The notes under the pieces: model-generated
What the model saw: the letters and a program-made list of their open reading frames with translations, nothing else
What the model was told of the DNA's origin: nothing
Database searches by the model: none
Program-made: the position numbers and the translations under genes
Shown here: piece by piece, positions 35,666 to 46,047 of the stretch
Layout of the letters: each line of letters begins with the position of its first letter
Position numbering within the stretch: position 1 is the stretch's first letter
Assembly: GCF_001975705.1 (NCBI RefSeq)
Contig: NZ_CP015093.1
Location: 4,162,501 to 4,226,500, forward strand
From: Salipiger abyssi
Lineage (GTDB): Bacteria > Pseudomonadota > Alphaproteobacteria > Rhodobacterales > Rhodobacteraceae
Direction of reading: 5' to 3'
Length of the DNA stretch: 64,000 nt

Positions 35666-38110
35666 ATGGACCGCCTGCCCATCGACGCCGCCCTGCCCGA
35701 GCTGATATCCGCCCTGCGCGATGCCGGCCGCGCCGTGCTGCAAGCCCCGCCCGGCGCCGGCAAGACCACCCGCGTGCCGCTCGCCATGCTGGAGGCCGGC
35801 CTCACGCCACAAAAGATCGTCATGCTGGAGCCGCGCCGCCTCGCCGCCCGCGCCGCCGCCGCGCGCATGGCCGAGACGCTCGGCGAGGCCCCGGGGCAAA
35901 CCGTCGGCTACCGCATCCGCGGCGAGGCCAAGGTCTCGAAAACCACCCGCATCGAGGTGGTGACCGAGGGCATCCTCACCCGCATGATCCAGTCCGACCC
36001 GGAGCTTTCCGGCATCGGCGCGGTGATCTTCGACGAGTTCCACGAACGCTCGCTCAATGCCGATCTCGGCCTCGCGCTTTGCCTGGAGATCGCCGGCGCC
36101 CTGCGCGACGACCTGCTCCTGCTGGCGATGTCGGCGACGCTCGACGCCCAGCCGGTGGCCGATCTCATGGCCGCCCCCATCGTCACCTCCGAGGGCCGCG
36201 CCTTTCCGGTCGAGACCCGCTGGCTCGACGCGCCCCTGCCCAAGCGCCAGCGCTTCGAAGACGCCATGGCCGATCTCATCGCCCGGGCCGCGTCCGAGAC
36301 CGAGGGCGGCATTCTCGCCTTCCTGCCCGGCGAGGGCGAGATCCGCCGCACCCAGGCGCTGCTGGCCAAGCGCCTGCCGAAAGACATCCAGATCCGTCCG
36401 CTCTTCGGCGCCATGGAGTTCGCCGCCCAGCGCGCCGCGATCCGCCCCGAGACGCAGGGCCGCAAGCTGGTGCTGGCCACCGCCATCGCCGAAACCTCGC
36501 TCACCATCGAGGATATCCGCGTGGTGGTGGACGGTGGCCGCGCCCGCCGCGCCCGCTTCGATCCGGGCTCCGGCATGGCGCGGCTGGTGACCGAGCGCGT
36601 GACCCGCGCCGAAGCCACCCAGCGCGCGGGCCGCGCCGGGCGTGTCGCGGAGGGCACCGCCTACCGGCTCTGGACCAGGGGCGAAGAGGGCGCGCAGCGC
36701 GCCTACCCGCCCGCCGAGATCGAAAGCGCCGATCTCGCCGCACTGGCACTGGAGCTGGCGCTCTGGGGGGCGGCGCCCGGGGATCTGCCCTTTCTCACCC
36801 CGCCCAATCCCGGCGCCTATGCGGAGGCGCAGGCGCTCTTGCGGATGCTCGGCGCGCTCGATGCCGAGGCGCGCATCACCGCCCATGGCAAGGTGCTGGC
36901 CTCCCTGCCGCTGCATCCGCGCCTCGCCCATATGCTCGCGCTGGCAGGTCCCGCCGCCGCGCCGCTGGCGGCGCTGCTCTCGGATCGCGACCCGCTCACC
37001 GGCGCGCCCTCCGACCTCACCCTGCGGCTCGAAGCGCTCACCGATCTGCGCCGCTTCACCGAGACCCGCCCGCATGGCGTCAATCGCGGCGCGCTGGAGC
37101 GCATCAAGTCCGAAGCCCGGCGGCTGAGCGCGCGGGCGAAGAGCCTCCGCAAGGAGGCAATGAGCCCCGCCGCCATGGCCGCGCTGGCCTATCCCGACCG
37201 CATCGGCCTGCGCCGCAAGGGCGATGCCCCGCGCTACCAGCTCTCCGGCGGCAAGGGGGCTGTGATGGACGAGGCCGATCCGCTGGCCTCCGCACGGCTC
37301 ATCGTGGTCACCGATACCGACGGCAACCCGCGCGAGGCCCGCATCCGCCAGGCGATCCGGATCACCGACTCCGAACTGCGCGACCTCTTCGCCGATCAGA
37401 TCCGCTGGGAGGACAGCTGCGCCTGGTCGAAACGCGAGCGCCGCGTCATCGCGCGGCGGCAGGAACGCCTCGGCGCCATCGCGCTCGACGACCGCATCTG
37501 GAAAGACGCGCCGCCCGACGCCATCGCCCGCGCCATGCTCGACGGGGTGCGCGATCTCGGTCTCACGCTCTCCGACGCCGCCCGCCGCTTCTCTGCCCGC
37601 GTCGCCATCGCCCGCGACGGCGGGCTCGACCTGCCCGACATGTCCGACCCCGCGCTTCTGGACACGATAGAGGAGTGGCTGCTGCCCTATCTCACCGGGG
37701 TCAAGACCGCCGAGGACTGGAAACGGTTCGACCTTCTGCCCGCCCTGCGCGCCCGGCTCGACTGGGGCCAGATGCAGGCGCTGGATACGGCGGTGCCCGG
37801 CAAGTTCACCACCCCGCTCGGGCGCGACATCCCCATCGACTATTCCGGCGAGCACCCGGAAATCTCGCTGCGCCTGCAAGAGATGTTCGGCCAGCGCAGC
37901 CACCCGACGGTCGGCAACACGCCGCTGCGTGTCACCCTGCTCTCCCCGGCCCGGCGCCCGGTGCAGACCACCATGGATCTGCCCGGCTTCTGGGACGGCT
38001 CCTATGCGGATGTGCGCAAGGACATGAAGGCGCAATACCCCAAACACCCCTGGCCCGAGGACCCGCGCGAGGCCGACCCCACCCTGCGCGCCAAACCGCG
38101 CGGGCGGTGA
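35666..38110 (+). CDS. hrpB: ATP-dependent helicase HrpB
   Basis: DEAH/RHA-type RNA helicase of 814 residues, the standard HrpB length. Motif I is APPGAGKTTRVPLAML near residue 38, motif II DEFHER near 127, motif III SATLDA; motif VI lies in TQRAGRAGRV. The C-terminal HrpB domain ends with HPTVGNTPLRVTLLSPARRP and GFWDGSYADVRKDMKAQYPK. ATG at 35666 gives the usual N-terminus MDRLPIDAALPELISAL. Role in mRNA processing is inferred from enterobacterial HrpA; HrpB's own target is unknown. Confidence 0.95.
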   Translation: MDRLPIDAALPELISALRDAGRAVLQAPPGAGKTTRVPLAMLEAGLTPQKIVMLEPRRLAARAAAARMAETLGEAPGQTVGYRIRGEAKVSKTTRIEVVTEGILTRMIQSDPELSGIGAVIFDEFHERSLNADLGLALCLEIAGALRDDLLLLAMSATLDAQPVADLMAAPIVTSEGRAFPVETRWLDAPLPKRQRFEDAMADLIARAASETEGGILAFLPGEGEIRRTQALLAKRLPKDIQIRPLFGAMEFAAQRAAIRPETQGRKLVLATAIAETSLTIEDIRVVVDGGRARRARFDPGSGMARLVTERVTRAEATQRAGRAGRVAEGTAYRLWTRGEEGAQRAYPPAEIESADLAALALELALWGAAPGDLPFLTPPNPGAYAEAQALLRMLGALDAEARITAHGKVLASLPLHPRLAHMLALAGPAAAPLAALLSDRDPLTGAPSDLTLRLEALTDLRRFTETRPHGVNRGALERIKSEARRLSARAKSLRKEAMSPAAMAALAYPDRIGLRRKGDAPRYQLSGGKGAVMDEADPLASARLIVVTDTDGNPREARIRQAIRITDSELRDLFADQIRWEDSCAWSKRERRVIARRQERLGAIALDDRIWKDAPPDAIARAMLDGVRDLGLTLSDAARRFSARVAIARDGGLDLPDMSDPALLDTIEEWLLPYLTGVKTAEDWKRFDLLPALRARLDWGQMQALDTAVPGKFTTPLGRDIPIDYSGEHPEISLRLQEMFGQRSHPTVGNTPLRVTLLSPARRPVQTTMDLPGFWDGSYADVRKDMKAQYPKHPWPEDPREADPTLRAKPRGR

Positions 38111-38157
38111 GCGGCGCGCGAGCAGGCATAGCGCCGCGCGGCACCACGGTTTTTTGT

Positions 38158-38180
38158 GAGTATTTTTAGAAAGATGAAGA
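38158..38180 (+). repeat. GAGTATTT-family element
   Basis: GAGTATTTTTAG then AAAGATGAAGA, between the convergent hrpB and gnd stops. Confidence 0.65.
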
Positions 38181-38186
38181 CCCGGG

Positions 38187-39587
38187 TCAGTCCCACCACG
38201 GGCCGTGCGGCGCGTCTTTTCCGTCGACCCGGTCGAAGCCGTGATGGCCGAAGAAATCGCGTTGCGCCTGGATCAGCGCCGCCGTGCCGCGCGGCTGGCG
38301 CATCGTGTCCCAGAAGCTCAGCGCCGAGCCCAGCACCGGCAGCGGGAATCCGGCCCCGATGGCCTGCGCCACGAGGCGGCGCAGCGCCGGGATGCCGCGC
38401 GCGAAGGTCCCGGCAAAGCCCGGCGCGAGGATCAGCTGCCCCTCCGGCGCACCGTCACGGAACGCCGCCGCGATATCGTCGAGCAGTTTCGCGCGAATGA
38501 TGCAGCCCGCCCGCCAGATCTCGGCGATCCGCGCGAAATCGAGCTGCCAGCCATATTCCTCCGAGGCCGCGTCGAGAATCCGGAAGCCCTGCGCATATTC
38601 CAGCACCCGCGCCGCCAGCAGCGCCGCCTCCAGATCGTCCGGCACGATCTCCAGCGCGCCGCGTTCGCTTCCGAACGCCTCCCCGGCCCGTTCGCGCAGC
38701 GGCTTTTCCGCCGACCAGGCGCGCGCGGCCACCGCGCCCTCGATCATCGTCGCCGACTGGCCGAGCCGCACCGCCTCGATGGCGGTCCAGCGGCCCGTGC
38801 CCTTCTGGCCGGCGCGGTCGAGAATGGCATCCACCATCGGCCCGGCCGCCAGCGGATCGTCATGGCGTAACACCTCGGCGGTGATCTCGTAGAGATAGCT
38901 GCCGAGCGGCCCCGCGTTCCAGGCCGCGAAGCGCTCCGCCACCTCGTCCACCGACAGCCCCGCGCCAAAGCGCAGCAGGTCGTAGGTTTCGGCGATCATC
39001 TGCATATCGGCATATTCGATGCCGTTATGCACCGTCTTGACGAAATGCCCGGCCCCGTCCGGCCCCATGCGGTCGACGCAGGGCGCGCCCTCGAACCGCG
39101 CGGCGATGGCGGTCAGGATCGGTTTCAGCCCCGTCCAGCTCTCTTCCGAGCCGCCGAACATCATCGACGGCCCGTGCCGCGCCCCGTCCTCGCCGCCGGA
39201 CACGCCCATGCCGACGAAATGCAGCCCCGCCGCCGCCATCCGCTCCGTGCGCCGGATGGTATCGTGAAAATCCGCATTGCCCGCGTCGATCACCGTATCG
39301 CCGGGATCGAGCAGCGGGATCACCTCGTCCAGCATGTCGTCGATGGGCCTCGTCGACGGGATCATCGCCAGCAGCAGCCGGGGCCGCGGCAGCGCCGCGA
39401 TCAGCGCCGGCAGATCGGGCGCGGAGGTGACATCGCCGGCAAATGGCGCGGCGCGGGTGGCAAAGGCGTCGATCAGATCGTCGGTCCGGTTCGAAACCGC
39501 AATGGCGATGCCCTGCTCGGCCATGTTGAGCGCCAGCGCCGAGCCCATCGTGCCCAGCCCGTAAATTCCGATCTTCGGCTCCGCCAT
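38187..39587 (-). CDS. gnd: NADP-dependent 6-phosphogluconate dehydrogenase, decarboxylating
   Basis: Pentose phosphate pathway enzyme producing ribulose-5-phosphate, CO2 and NADPH; 466 residues. GIYGLGTMGSALALNMAEQG is the NADP fingerprint; the catalytic region is GMGVSGGEDGARHGPSMMFG, followed by the active-site Lys in GHFVKTVHNGIEYADMQMIA. The long tetrameric form is indicated by length. It stands alone between hrpB and argF with repeats on both sides. Confidence 0.96.
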   Translation of the reverse strand: MAEPKIGIYGLGTMGSALALNMAEQGIAIAVSNRTDDLIDAFATRAAPFAGDVTSAPDLPALIAALPRPRLLLAMIPSTRPIDDMLDEVIPLLDPGDTVIDAGNADFHDTIRRTERMAAAGLHFVGMGVSGGEDGARHGPSMMFGGSEESWTGLKPILTAIAARFEGAPCVDRMGPDGAGHFVKTVHNGIEYADMQMIAETYDLLRFGAGLSVDEVAERFAAWNAGPLGSYLYEITAEVLRHDDPLAAGPMVDAILDRAGQKGTGRWTAIEAVRLGQSATMIEGAVAARAWSAEKPLRERAGEAFGSERGALEIVPDDLEAALLAARVLEYAQGFRILDAASEEYGWQLDFARIAEIWRAGCIIRAKLLDDIAAAFRDGAPEGQLILAPGFAGTFARGIPALRRLVAQAIGAGFPLPVLGSALSFWDTMRQPRGTAALIQAQRDFFGHHGFDRVDGKDAPHGPWWD

Positions 39588-39730
39588 CTCTGCCTCCTTG
39601 CGCGTGACAGCGCTAACCTAGCTATCCCGCCGCTGCCGGCAATACGCATTCGCGCACAGCCGCCCTTCGCGCGCGCCCTCAAGGAAAAGGCGCGGAGACA
39701 TCCGCCCCCGCGCCCTCTGCGTCTTATGTG

Positions 39731-39751
39731 TCTTCTCTTTGGCAAATACGC
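39731..39751 (-). repeat. GAGTATTT-family element
   Basis: TCTTCTCTTTGGC then AAATACGC, reverse orientation variant, between gnd and argF. Confidence 0.55.
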
Positions 39752-39794
39752 CGCGGCGACCGTGCCACGGGCGGCGCCTGCGCATCGGGGCGGC

Positions 39795-40721
39795 TCAGCC
39801 GCCCACGCACCAGCGCATGATTGCCTTTTGCGCGTGCAGCCGGTTCTCGGCCTCGTCCCAGATCACCGATTGCGGCCCGTCCATCACCTCCGAGGTCACT
39901 TCTTCCCCGCGATGCGCCGGCAGGCAATGCATGAAGAGCGCGTCCTTGCCCGCCGCCTCCATCAGCTTTTCGTTCACCTGATAGGGCCGCAGCATATTGT
40001 GGCGCCGCTCGCGCGCGCTCTGCGCATCATGCATCGAGACCCAGGTGTCGGCGACCACCAGGTCGGCGCCCTCGACGGCCTTGAACGGGTCGCGCTCGAT
40101 GGTCACGGTGCTGCCCGCGTTGCGCGCCAGCCCGACGAATTCCATCTCCGGATCGAGCTGCACCGGGCCGGTGAAGGTGAGGTCGAAGCCGAACTGTCCC
40201 GCCGCGTGCAGGAAGGAGGCACAGACATTGTTGCCGTCGCCGCACCACACCACCTTCTTGCCGGCGATGGGGCCGCGATGCTCCTCGAAGGTCATCACAT
40301 CGGCCATGATCTGGCAGGGATGCGTGCGGTCGGTCAGCCCGTTGATCACCGGCACCGTGGCGTATTCGGCCATCTCAATCAGCACAGATTCATCGAAGGT
40401 CCGGATCATGATCATGTCGACAAAGCGCGACATCACCCGTGCGGTATCCGCGATGGTCTCGCCATGGCCGAGCTGCATGTCGCTGCCCGAGAGCACCATG
40501 GTCTGCCCGCCCATCTGGCGCACACCCACGTCGAAGGAGGTGCGCGTCCGGGTCGAGGGCTTCTCGAAGATCAGCGCGACCATATGGTCCTTGAGCGGCA
40601 GATCGTCGTCTTTGGCGGCCTTGGGGCGACCGTTGCGGGCGGTCTTGATCGCCCTGGCGCTGTCGATGATCTCCCGCAGGGCGGTCTTGTCGGTTTTGTG
40701 GATGTCCAGAAAATGGTTCAT
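39795..40721 (-). CDS. argF: ornithine carbamoyltransferase
   Basis: Makes citrulline from ornithine and carbamoyl phosphate; 308 residues. Carbamoyl phosphate motif [24 protein letters not shown], ornithine-side loop [13 protein letters not shown] and [15 protein letters not shown] are all present. It follows argD on the same strand, separated by 101 bases filled by a dispersed GC-rich element, so the two are probably one operon. ATG at 40721 is the usual start. Confidence 0.97.
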   Translation of the reverse strand: MNHFLDIHKTDKTALREIIDSARAIKTARNGRPKAAKDDDLPLKDHMVALIFEKPSTRTRTSFDVGVRQMGGQTMVLSGSDMQLGHGETIADTARVMSRFVDMIMIRTFDESVLIEMAEYATVPVINGLTDRTHPCQIMADVMTFEEHRGPIAGKKVVWCGDGNNVCASFLHAAGQFGFDLTFTGPVQLDPEMEFVGLARNAGSTVTIERDPFKAVEGADLVVADTWVSMHDAQSARERRHNMLRPYQVNEKLMEAAGKDALFMHCLPAHRGEEVTSEVMDGPQSVIWDEAENRLHAQKAIMRWCVGG

Positions 40722-40751
40722 GATCGTATCGCTTTTTTCGGAGGGGGTGAC

Positions 40752-40819
40752 GGGGCGCTGCCCCTGCCCCCGGAACGGGTCCGGGGGCATTCCCCCGGGA
40801 TATTTAGAGCCAATGGAAA
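40752..40819 (+). repeat. dispersed intergenic element, copy A
   Basis: Begins GGGGCGCTGCCCC and ends CCCCCGGGATATTTAGAGCC then AATGGAAA, matching the ends of 23721-23781 but in the other orientation. It lies between argD and argF. Confidence 0.75.
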
Positions 40820-40822
40820 CGC

Positions 40823-41998
40823 TCAGGCGGTTTCCAGCGCGGAGGCGGCGGCGTCGAGACGGGCGATGGCCTCGGCGATCTCGTCATCCGAGATCGTCAG
40901 CGCCGGCAGCAGGCGGACCACATTGTCGGCGGCGGGCACGGTGATCACCAGCGCCTCATAGCCGGCCTTGACGAATTCCGCCGGGGCCGGCTTGACCTTG
41001 AGCCCCAGCATCAGGCCGGAGCCGCGCACCTCCTCGAAGATGTCGGGATGCGCCGCGATCAGCCCTTCGAGCTTCTGCCGCAGGAAGCCGGCCTTGCGGT
41101 TAACCTCCGCGAGAAACTCCGGCTCGGCCACGTGATCCATCACCGCGCAGCCAACGGCGCAGCCCAGCGGGTTGCCGCCATAGGTCGAGCCATGGGTGCC
41201 GGCGGTCATGCCGGAGGCCGCCTCTTCGGTCGCCAGCACCGCGCCCAGAGGGAAGCCGCCGCCGATGCCCTTGGCCACCATCATGATGTCGGGGACGATC
41301 CCCGCCCATTCATGCGCGAAGAGCCGCCCCGTGCGGCCCATGCCGCATTGCACCTCGTCGAGCACCAGCAGGCAGCCCTTTTCGTCGCAAAGCGCGCGGA
41401 TCGCCTTCAGCTCGTCATCGGGCAGCGGTCGGATGCCGCCCTCGCCCTGGATCGGCTCCAGCAGCACGGCGGCGGTATTGTCGTCGATGGCGTCTTTCAG
41501 CGCGTCGAAATCGCGCCAGTCGAGATGTTTGAAGCCGGGCAGCAGCGGGCCGAACCCCTTGACCATCTTTTCCGAACCGGCGGCGGCGATGCCCGCCGAG
41601 GACCGGCCATGGAAGGAGCCGGAAAAGGCGATGATATCGGTCTTTTCGGGCAGGCCTTTGTCATACCAGTATTTCCGCGCCATCTTGACCGCCAGCTCGC
41701 AGGCCTCGGTGCCGGAATTGGTAAAGAAGACAGTGTCGGCGAATGTCGCACCCACCAGCTTGTCGGCCAGCGCCTGCTGCTGCGGGATCTCGTAGAGGTT
41801 CGAGACATGCCAGAGCTTGCCCGCCTGCTCGGTCAGCGCCGCGACCAGCGCGGGATGGGCATGGCCCAGCGCGTTCACCGCGATGCCGCTGCCCAGATCG
41901 AGGAATCGGCGGCCGTCTTCCTCCACCAGCCAGGAGCCTTCGCCCTTCACGAAGTGCAGGGGCGCGCGGGTATAGGTGGGCAGGACGGACGGGATCAT
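40823..41998 (-). CDS. argD: acetylornithine aminotransferase
   Basis: Class III PLP aminotransferase, 391 residues, acting in arginine synthesis and often in the DAP pathway as well. Signatures are [20 protein letters not shown], the [16 protein letters not shown] loop, [18 protein letters not shown] and the PLP Lys in [19 protein letters not shown] at 41998 begins the family N-terminus [20 protein letters not shown]. It heads the argD-argF unit; dapB elsewhere in the window uses the related lysine branch. Confidence 0.96.
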   Translation of the reverse strand: MIPSVLPTYTRAPLHFVKGEGSWLVEEDGRRFLDLGSGIAVNALGHAHPALVAALTEQAGKLWHVSNLYEIPQQQALADKLVGATFADTVFFTNSGTEACELAVKMARKYWYDKGLPEKTDIIAFSGSFHGRSSAGIAAAGSEKMVKGFGPLLPGFKHLDWRDFDALKDAIDDNTAAVLLEPIQGEGGIRPLPDDELKAIRALCDEKGCLLVLDEVQCGMGRTGRLFAHEWAGIVPDIMMVAKGIGGGFPLGAVLATEEAASGMTAGTHGSTYGGNPLGCAVGCAVMDHVAEPEFLAEVNRKAGFLRQKLEGLIAAHPDIFEEVRGSGLMLGLKVKPAPAEFVKAGYEALVITVPAADNVVRLLPALTISDDEIAEAIARLDAAASALETA

Positions 41999-42576
41999 TG
42001 AGAAATCCTCAGCATAGGAGGCCCGATAGGTGCCAAGGGCTTGGGGCCGAGTCAAGTTTTATGGGGTTGTGACGTGCAACGGGGCGCCGTCCCTTGCGGG
42101 AGGCGGGAAAGAGGAGCCTTCAGGCTCGTCGGATTCGGGGCGCGTGCGTCATGGGATGTGCTGATACAGGAATGCTGGCGTTTGGCAAGGGGGATGTGAC
42201 GACGCCCCCACGGCCAATCAGCGCGCCCGATGCAGAGGCGTGGAGGCTGAGGATGATCGCCCGAGGCGCCACCGTCCCATTCCATCCCTTATGCGCCGGC
42301 AGATATGCCCCCCGTCGAAAGCCCACGCATCCCTCGCATCCGGGTCTCGGCAGCAGTGGAAATACGATGACTTGTCGATGAATTTCGGGACTATACCTTT
42401 TTATCACGATTTCGGCACACACGATCAATTCCAATTAAACTTGAAATAAAGTTACTTTTTAAATACGAATAATTATCAGAGAATTTCGCGCTGAGCACGG
42501 GTATTATCCGGCGGCGCTTTCCGCCCTGTCATCCCAAAATAGCGGGATCGTCTCAATTCCGAGGAGGGCCGCCCCA
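41999..42576. other. 578-base gap between argD and the histidine kinase
   Basis: No convincing gene is present. The left part is GC-rich and contains a GAGCC/GGCTC hairpin with a TTCA loop at 42114-42127. The right part, about 42355-42480, is markedly AT-rich for this genome and holds the candidate kinase promoter at 42441. A short CDS cannot be excluded but none with an SD was found. Confidence 0.5.
42441..42469 (+). promoter_or_regulatory. candidate promoter of the hybrid histidine kinase
   Basis: TTGAAA at 42441 and TACGAA at 42464 with a 17-base AT-rich spacer, 107 bases before the ATG. Confidence 0.35.
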
Positions 42577-44595
42577 ATGAACAGAGACGTCGCGGCGAAG
42601 CCGGACTATCAGGCCTGGTCGGTGAGGCTTTCGGCTGTCTGTGCCGCGATTGCGCTGCTGGACCTGATCCTCGGCTGGATTGCAGGCATCGACTTCTTCG
42701 TGAGATTGCGGCCCGGATACCCGGCGATGGTCCCCGGCACGGCGATTTGCGTGCTTCTGGGCAGCGCGGGAGCCGCGGCAAAGACCCGGGACGGCAGGTT
42801 GTCGGCAGTCAGCCTGGCCTGCGGCGCCGTAATCCCGGTCATCGTTCTTCTGACCTATCTGGTTCCGGCCTTCGATCTCGGACCGGACGCCATGTCGATC
42901 GGCACGGCGGTCGCCAGCCTTTCCGTTGCGGCCTGCCTGCTATTCGGCCACTTTCGGCATAAGGGCGAATTTATCACGCTCATATCCGCAACGCTCGGCC
43001 TGAGTGCCGTCGCAATCCCGCTGCTCGGCTATATCTTTAACGCCGAGGCGCTCTTTTCCAATCCGATCTATACGAAAATGGCGCTGCATACGGCGGCGAG
43101 CTTTATGCTGCTCTTTCTCGCGCTGCTTCTGCTGATCCCGGAGACCGGCTGGATGCGGGTCGTCACCGCGCCGGAACGCGGCAGCCAGATGCTGCGCCGT
43201 CTCCTGCCCGTTCTGATTTTCGGGCCGGTCGGGCTGACCGAGCTGGCGCTGATCGCGTCGCGCCGAGACATGCTGTCTCCGGATCTCCGGGCTGCCGTTC
43301 TGACCTATGTCATGATCGCCCTGACCGGCAGCGCTGCGATTTTCTTTGCGCATCTGGCAAATGTGTCCGAGCGTCTGGCCGCGGAATCGGACCGCCGGCG
43401 GCGCGACAGCGAACGGGCGCGGCAGGCTGTGGAGCTGGCCATGGAACGCGGCCAGAGGATCGAGTCGCTGGGCCGGCTGGTCGGCGGAGTCGCGCATGAT
43501 TTCAACAACACGCTCGCGGTCATCGTCGGCAATCTGGAACTTCTGCAACACGACAAGGACGAGAAAACCCATGAGGTCTATGTCGCAGAGGCGATCAGCG
43601 CCGCGAACCAGGCGGCACAGTTGACCGGCCAGCTTCTGGCCTATGGCCGCAAGTCGCGGCTCAAGCCAACGGATGCGCGCATCGACGAGCTCGCGCGCGA
43701 GGCGGTGCGGATGTTCGAGCGGCTCTGCCCGGCGAATATCACGATCGCCCCGCGTTTCGCCGCGCCGCAGGCGGTGATTCATGTGGACGAGTCAGGCTTT
43801 CGCCAGGCGCTGCTGAATATCCTCATCAACGCGCGCGATGCCCAGCCCGGCGGCGGGCGCATCGAGCTTTCCACTGCGATCGAACGACACGGTCAGGAAG
43901 ACGTGACCGGGTTCGCGGCACAGGAAGAGCTCTGGCCGGGCCTCTTCGCGGTGGTCACCGTCGCGGATAGCGGGCCGGGCATGGCGCCGCAGACGCTGGG
44001 GCTCGCAACGGACCCGTTCTTTACGACGAAACCGGTCGGAGAAGGGACCGGGCTTGGCCTGTCGGTGGCATCGGGCTTTTGCCGGCAATCCGGCGGCGGT
44101 CTGTCGCTGGAAAACGCGGAAGAAGGCACCGGGCTGGTGGTCACGATGGCCTTCCCGCTTGCCGGTTGTGGCGCGGCCGATGCCGTTTCCGAAACCGATC
44201 GGTCGAGCGGGACCGCCAGCCTCGCGCGGCGGGTTCTTGTCGTGGAGGATGAGGTACAGGTGCGGCAGGTCATGATGCGCCAGCTCACGTTTGACGGGCA
44301 TGACGTCGAGCTATGCTCCTCGGGCCAGGAGGCGCTTGACCTGCTGCAAAGCGGTTACCGCCCGGATCTGGTCATTACCGACCTCGCCATGCCCGGCCCG
44401 GTCCAGGGCGGCGCGCTGTCGCGCATGATCCGTGCGGAATATCCCGAGATACACGTCATTCTCATGTCGGGTTACGAATCTCCCCGGCAGAAGCTCGAAC
44501 GCGACAGCGGCGAGCGCTTTCTGCAAAAGCCGATCAACTGGCAGGTGCTTCGCGAGGTCGTGGCCTCGGTTCCGAGATCGTCACAGGAGGACTGA
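42577..44595 (+). CDS. membrane-bound hybrid sensor histidine kinase with C-terminal receiver
   Basis: A 672-residue sensor. Residues 1-265 contain about eight hydrophobic segments of an unassigned sensor module (for example VCAAIALLDLILGWIAGIDF). A short linker leads to the HisKA domain with phospho-His 307 in GGVAHDFNNTLAVIVGNLEL. The ATPase domain has N-box NILINARDAQPGGG, DSGPGMAP, and FFTTKPVGEGTGLGLSVASG. The receiver has acceptor Asp 602 in LVITDLAMPG and Lys in FLQKPIN. GAGGAGG lies 11 bases before the ATG. No response regulator or transporter gene adjoins it, so its output partner is elsewhere. Confidence 0.88.
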   Translation: MNRDVAAKPDYQAWSVRLSAVCAAIALLDLILGWIAGIDFFVRLRPGYPAMVPGTAICVLLGSAGAAAKTRDGRLSAVSLACGAVIPVIVLLTYLVPAFDLGPDAMSIGTAVASLSVAACLLFGHFRHKGEFITLISATLGLSAVAIPLLGYIFNAEALFSNPIYTKMALHTAASFMLLFLALLLLIPETGWMRVVTAPERGSQMLRRLLPVLIFGPVGLTELALIASRRDMLSPDLRAAVLTYVMIALTGSAAIFFAHLANVSERLAAESDRRRRDSERARQAVELAMERGQRIESLGRLVGGVAHDFNNTLAVIVGNLELLQHDKDEKTHEVYVAEAISAANQAAQLTGQLLAYGRKSRLKPTDARIDELAREAVRMFERLCPANITIAPRFAAPQAVIHVDESGFRQALLNILINARDAQPGGGRIELSTAIERHGQEDVTGFAAQEELWPGLFAVVTVADSGPGMAPQTLGLATDPFFTTKPVGEGTGLGLSVASGFCRQSGGGLSLENAEEGTGLVVTMAFPLAGCGAADAVSETDRSSGTASLARRVLVVEDEVQVRQVMMRQLTFDGHDVELCSSGQEALDLLQSGYRPDLVITDLAMPGPVQGGALSRMIRAEYPEIHVILMSGYESPRQKLERDSGERFLQKPINWQVLREVVASVPRSSQED

Positions 44596-44630
44596 TCTGG
44601 CCGAGAGTGGCTCAAGGCATTTCTCTCGGC

Positions 44631-45398
44631 TCAGCCGAACACCGCCTCCGGGTACCCCACCCCCATCAGATAGAGCCCCTGCGGCGGGCAGACCGGCCCG
44701 CAGGCCGCGCGGTCACAGGCCTCCAGCGCCGTCTTCACGTCACCCGGCGCCCAGCTCCCCGCGCCCACCCGCTCCAGCGTGCCGACGATGCTGCGCACCT
44801 GGTTGTGCAGGAAGCTGCGGGCGCGCAGGGAGAAATGGAATTCCGTGCCCGCCCCGGTCTCGACCTGCTCGATCCGGATCTCGTCCAGCGTCTTCACCGG
44901 CGAGGCCGCCTGGCACATGGTCGAGCGGAAGGTGGTGAAATCGTGAAGGCCGATGAGATGCGCCGCGCCCGCCCGCATCGCCCCGAGATCGAGCGGATTC
45001 ATCACCCGCCAGACCTGCCCCGCCTCCAGCGTCGCAGGGGCGCGGCGCACCAGCAGGCGGAAAAGATAGCGCCGCTCCAGAGCCGAAAACCGCGCGTGCC
45101 AGTCGTCATCTACAGCGGCACAGGCACGGATCGCCACCGGTGCTGGCTTGAGGTGATAGTTCAGCGCCTCGGAAAGCCGGAACGGATCCCAGTCCTTCGC
45201 CATGTCGCAATGGGCCACCTGACCGCGCGCATGCACGCCCGCATCGGTGCGCCCGGCGGCGGCAATCGTGTGATCGCGCGGCTCGAGACGCGCCAGCGCG
45301 GCCTCGATCGCGCCCTGCACCGAGGGCTGATCCGCCTGCCGCTGCCAGCCCGAAAAAGGCCCGCCGTCATATTCCACCAAAAGCGCGTATCTGGGCAT
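44631..45398 (-). CDS. truA: tRNA pseudouridine(38-40) synthase
   Basis: Modifies U38-U40 in the anticodon arm of many tRNAs; 255 residues. The catalytic Asp is in [17 protein letters not shown] near residue 52, following [20 protein letters not shown]; the C-terminal [20 protein letters not shown] completes the family pattern. It is convergent with the kinase gene and divergent from the Nudix gene. Confidence 0.97.
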   Translation of the reverse strand: MPRYALLVEYDGGPFSGWQRQADQPSVQGAIEAALARLEPRDHTIAAAGRTDAGVHARGQVAHCDMAKDWDPFRLSEALNYHLKPAPVAIRACAAVDDDWHARFSALERRYLFRLLVRRAPATLEAGQVWRVMNPLDLGAMRAGAAHLIGLHDFTTFRSTMCQAASPVKTLDEIRIEQVETGAGTEFHFSLRARSFLHNQVRSIVGTLERVGAGSWAPGDVKTALEACDRAACGPVCPPQGLYLMGVGYPEAVFG

Positions 45399-45530
45399 GA
45401 CGGCCCCTTAGCCCCTCCGTCCGTGTCCGGCAATCCCCACCCTTGCGCATCCGTATCGGGACGGGTTGAGAAATTGTAACGGTTTCATTACACAGCGCCG
45501 ATCCATGTCAAAGGTCTAGGTATCGCTACT

Positions 45531-46010
45531 GTGTTCGCCCGTGTCTGGAAACGCTACATCGCCCCGGTTCTGAGCCGCCCGCCGCGGTTCCAGGTGGCAG
45601 CGCTTTGCTACCGACACGGCGAGACCGGCCCCGAGGTTCTGCTGATCACCTCGCGCACGACGAAACGCTGGATCATTCCCAAGGGCTGGCCGATTCACGG
45701 CACCGATGGCGGCGGCACCGCGCTTCAGGAAGCCTGGGAAGAGGCCGGGGTGAAGCCGCGCGGCGGCCGCCCCCTGCGCATCGGGCGCTATCGCTATCAC
45801 AAGGTGCTGAGCGGCGGCCTCCCGATCATGACCGATGTCGATGTCTATGCCATCGAGGTCGAAAAGCTCTATGAAACCTTTCCCGAAGCCGGCGAACGCC
45901 AGCGCAGCTGGATGACGCCCGACGAGGCCGCCGAGCTGGTCGACGAGGACCAGCTCAAGGCGCTGCTGCGCGATCTGCCGGAACTGCCGGACAGCACGCG
46001 CCGGGGCTGA
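45531..46010 (+). CDS. Nudix hydrolase, GTG start
   Basis: A 159-residue Nudix protein. The Nudix box reads GWPIHGTDGGGTALQEAWEE followed by AGV: the core EAWEEAGV is intact, but the first Glu is Thr and the Arg is Gln. This form matches alphaproteobacterial relatives of diphosphoinositol-polyphosphate/diadenosine-polyphosphate hydrolases (GWP after KRWIIPK). Start GTG at 45531. The PiT phosphate transporter follows 37 bases downstream, so a joint role in phosphate or polyphosphate metabolism is possible but inferred. Confidence 0.85.
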   Translation: MFARVWKRYIAPVLSRPPRFQVAALCYRHGETGPEVLLITSRTTKRWIIPKGWPIHGTDGGGTALQEAWEEAGVKPRGGRPLRIGRYRYHKVLSGGLPIMTDVDVYAIEVEKLYETFPEAGERQRSWMTPDEAAELVDEDQLKALLRDLPELPDSTRRG

Positions 46011-46047
46011 GCTCCGCGCGCCCGCGCCATCAAGGACGACTTTTCCC

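Noticed and set aside
34591..38169. A 1192-codon frame overlapping meaB and hrpB
   Set aside because: Overlaps intact MeaB and HrpB coding sequence in other frames; composition is Arg/Pro/Ala-rich nonsense.
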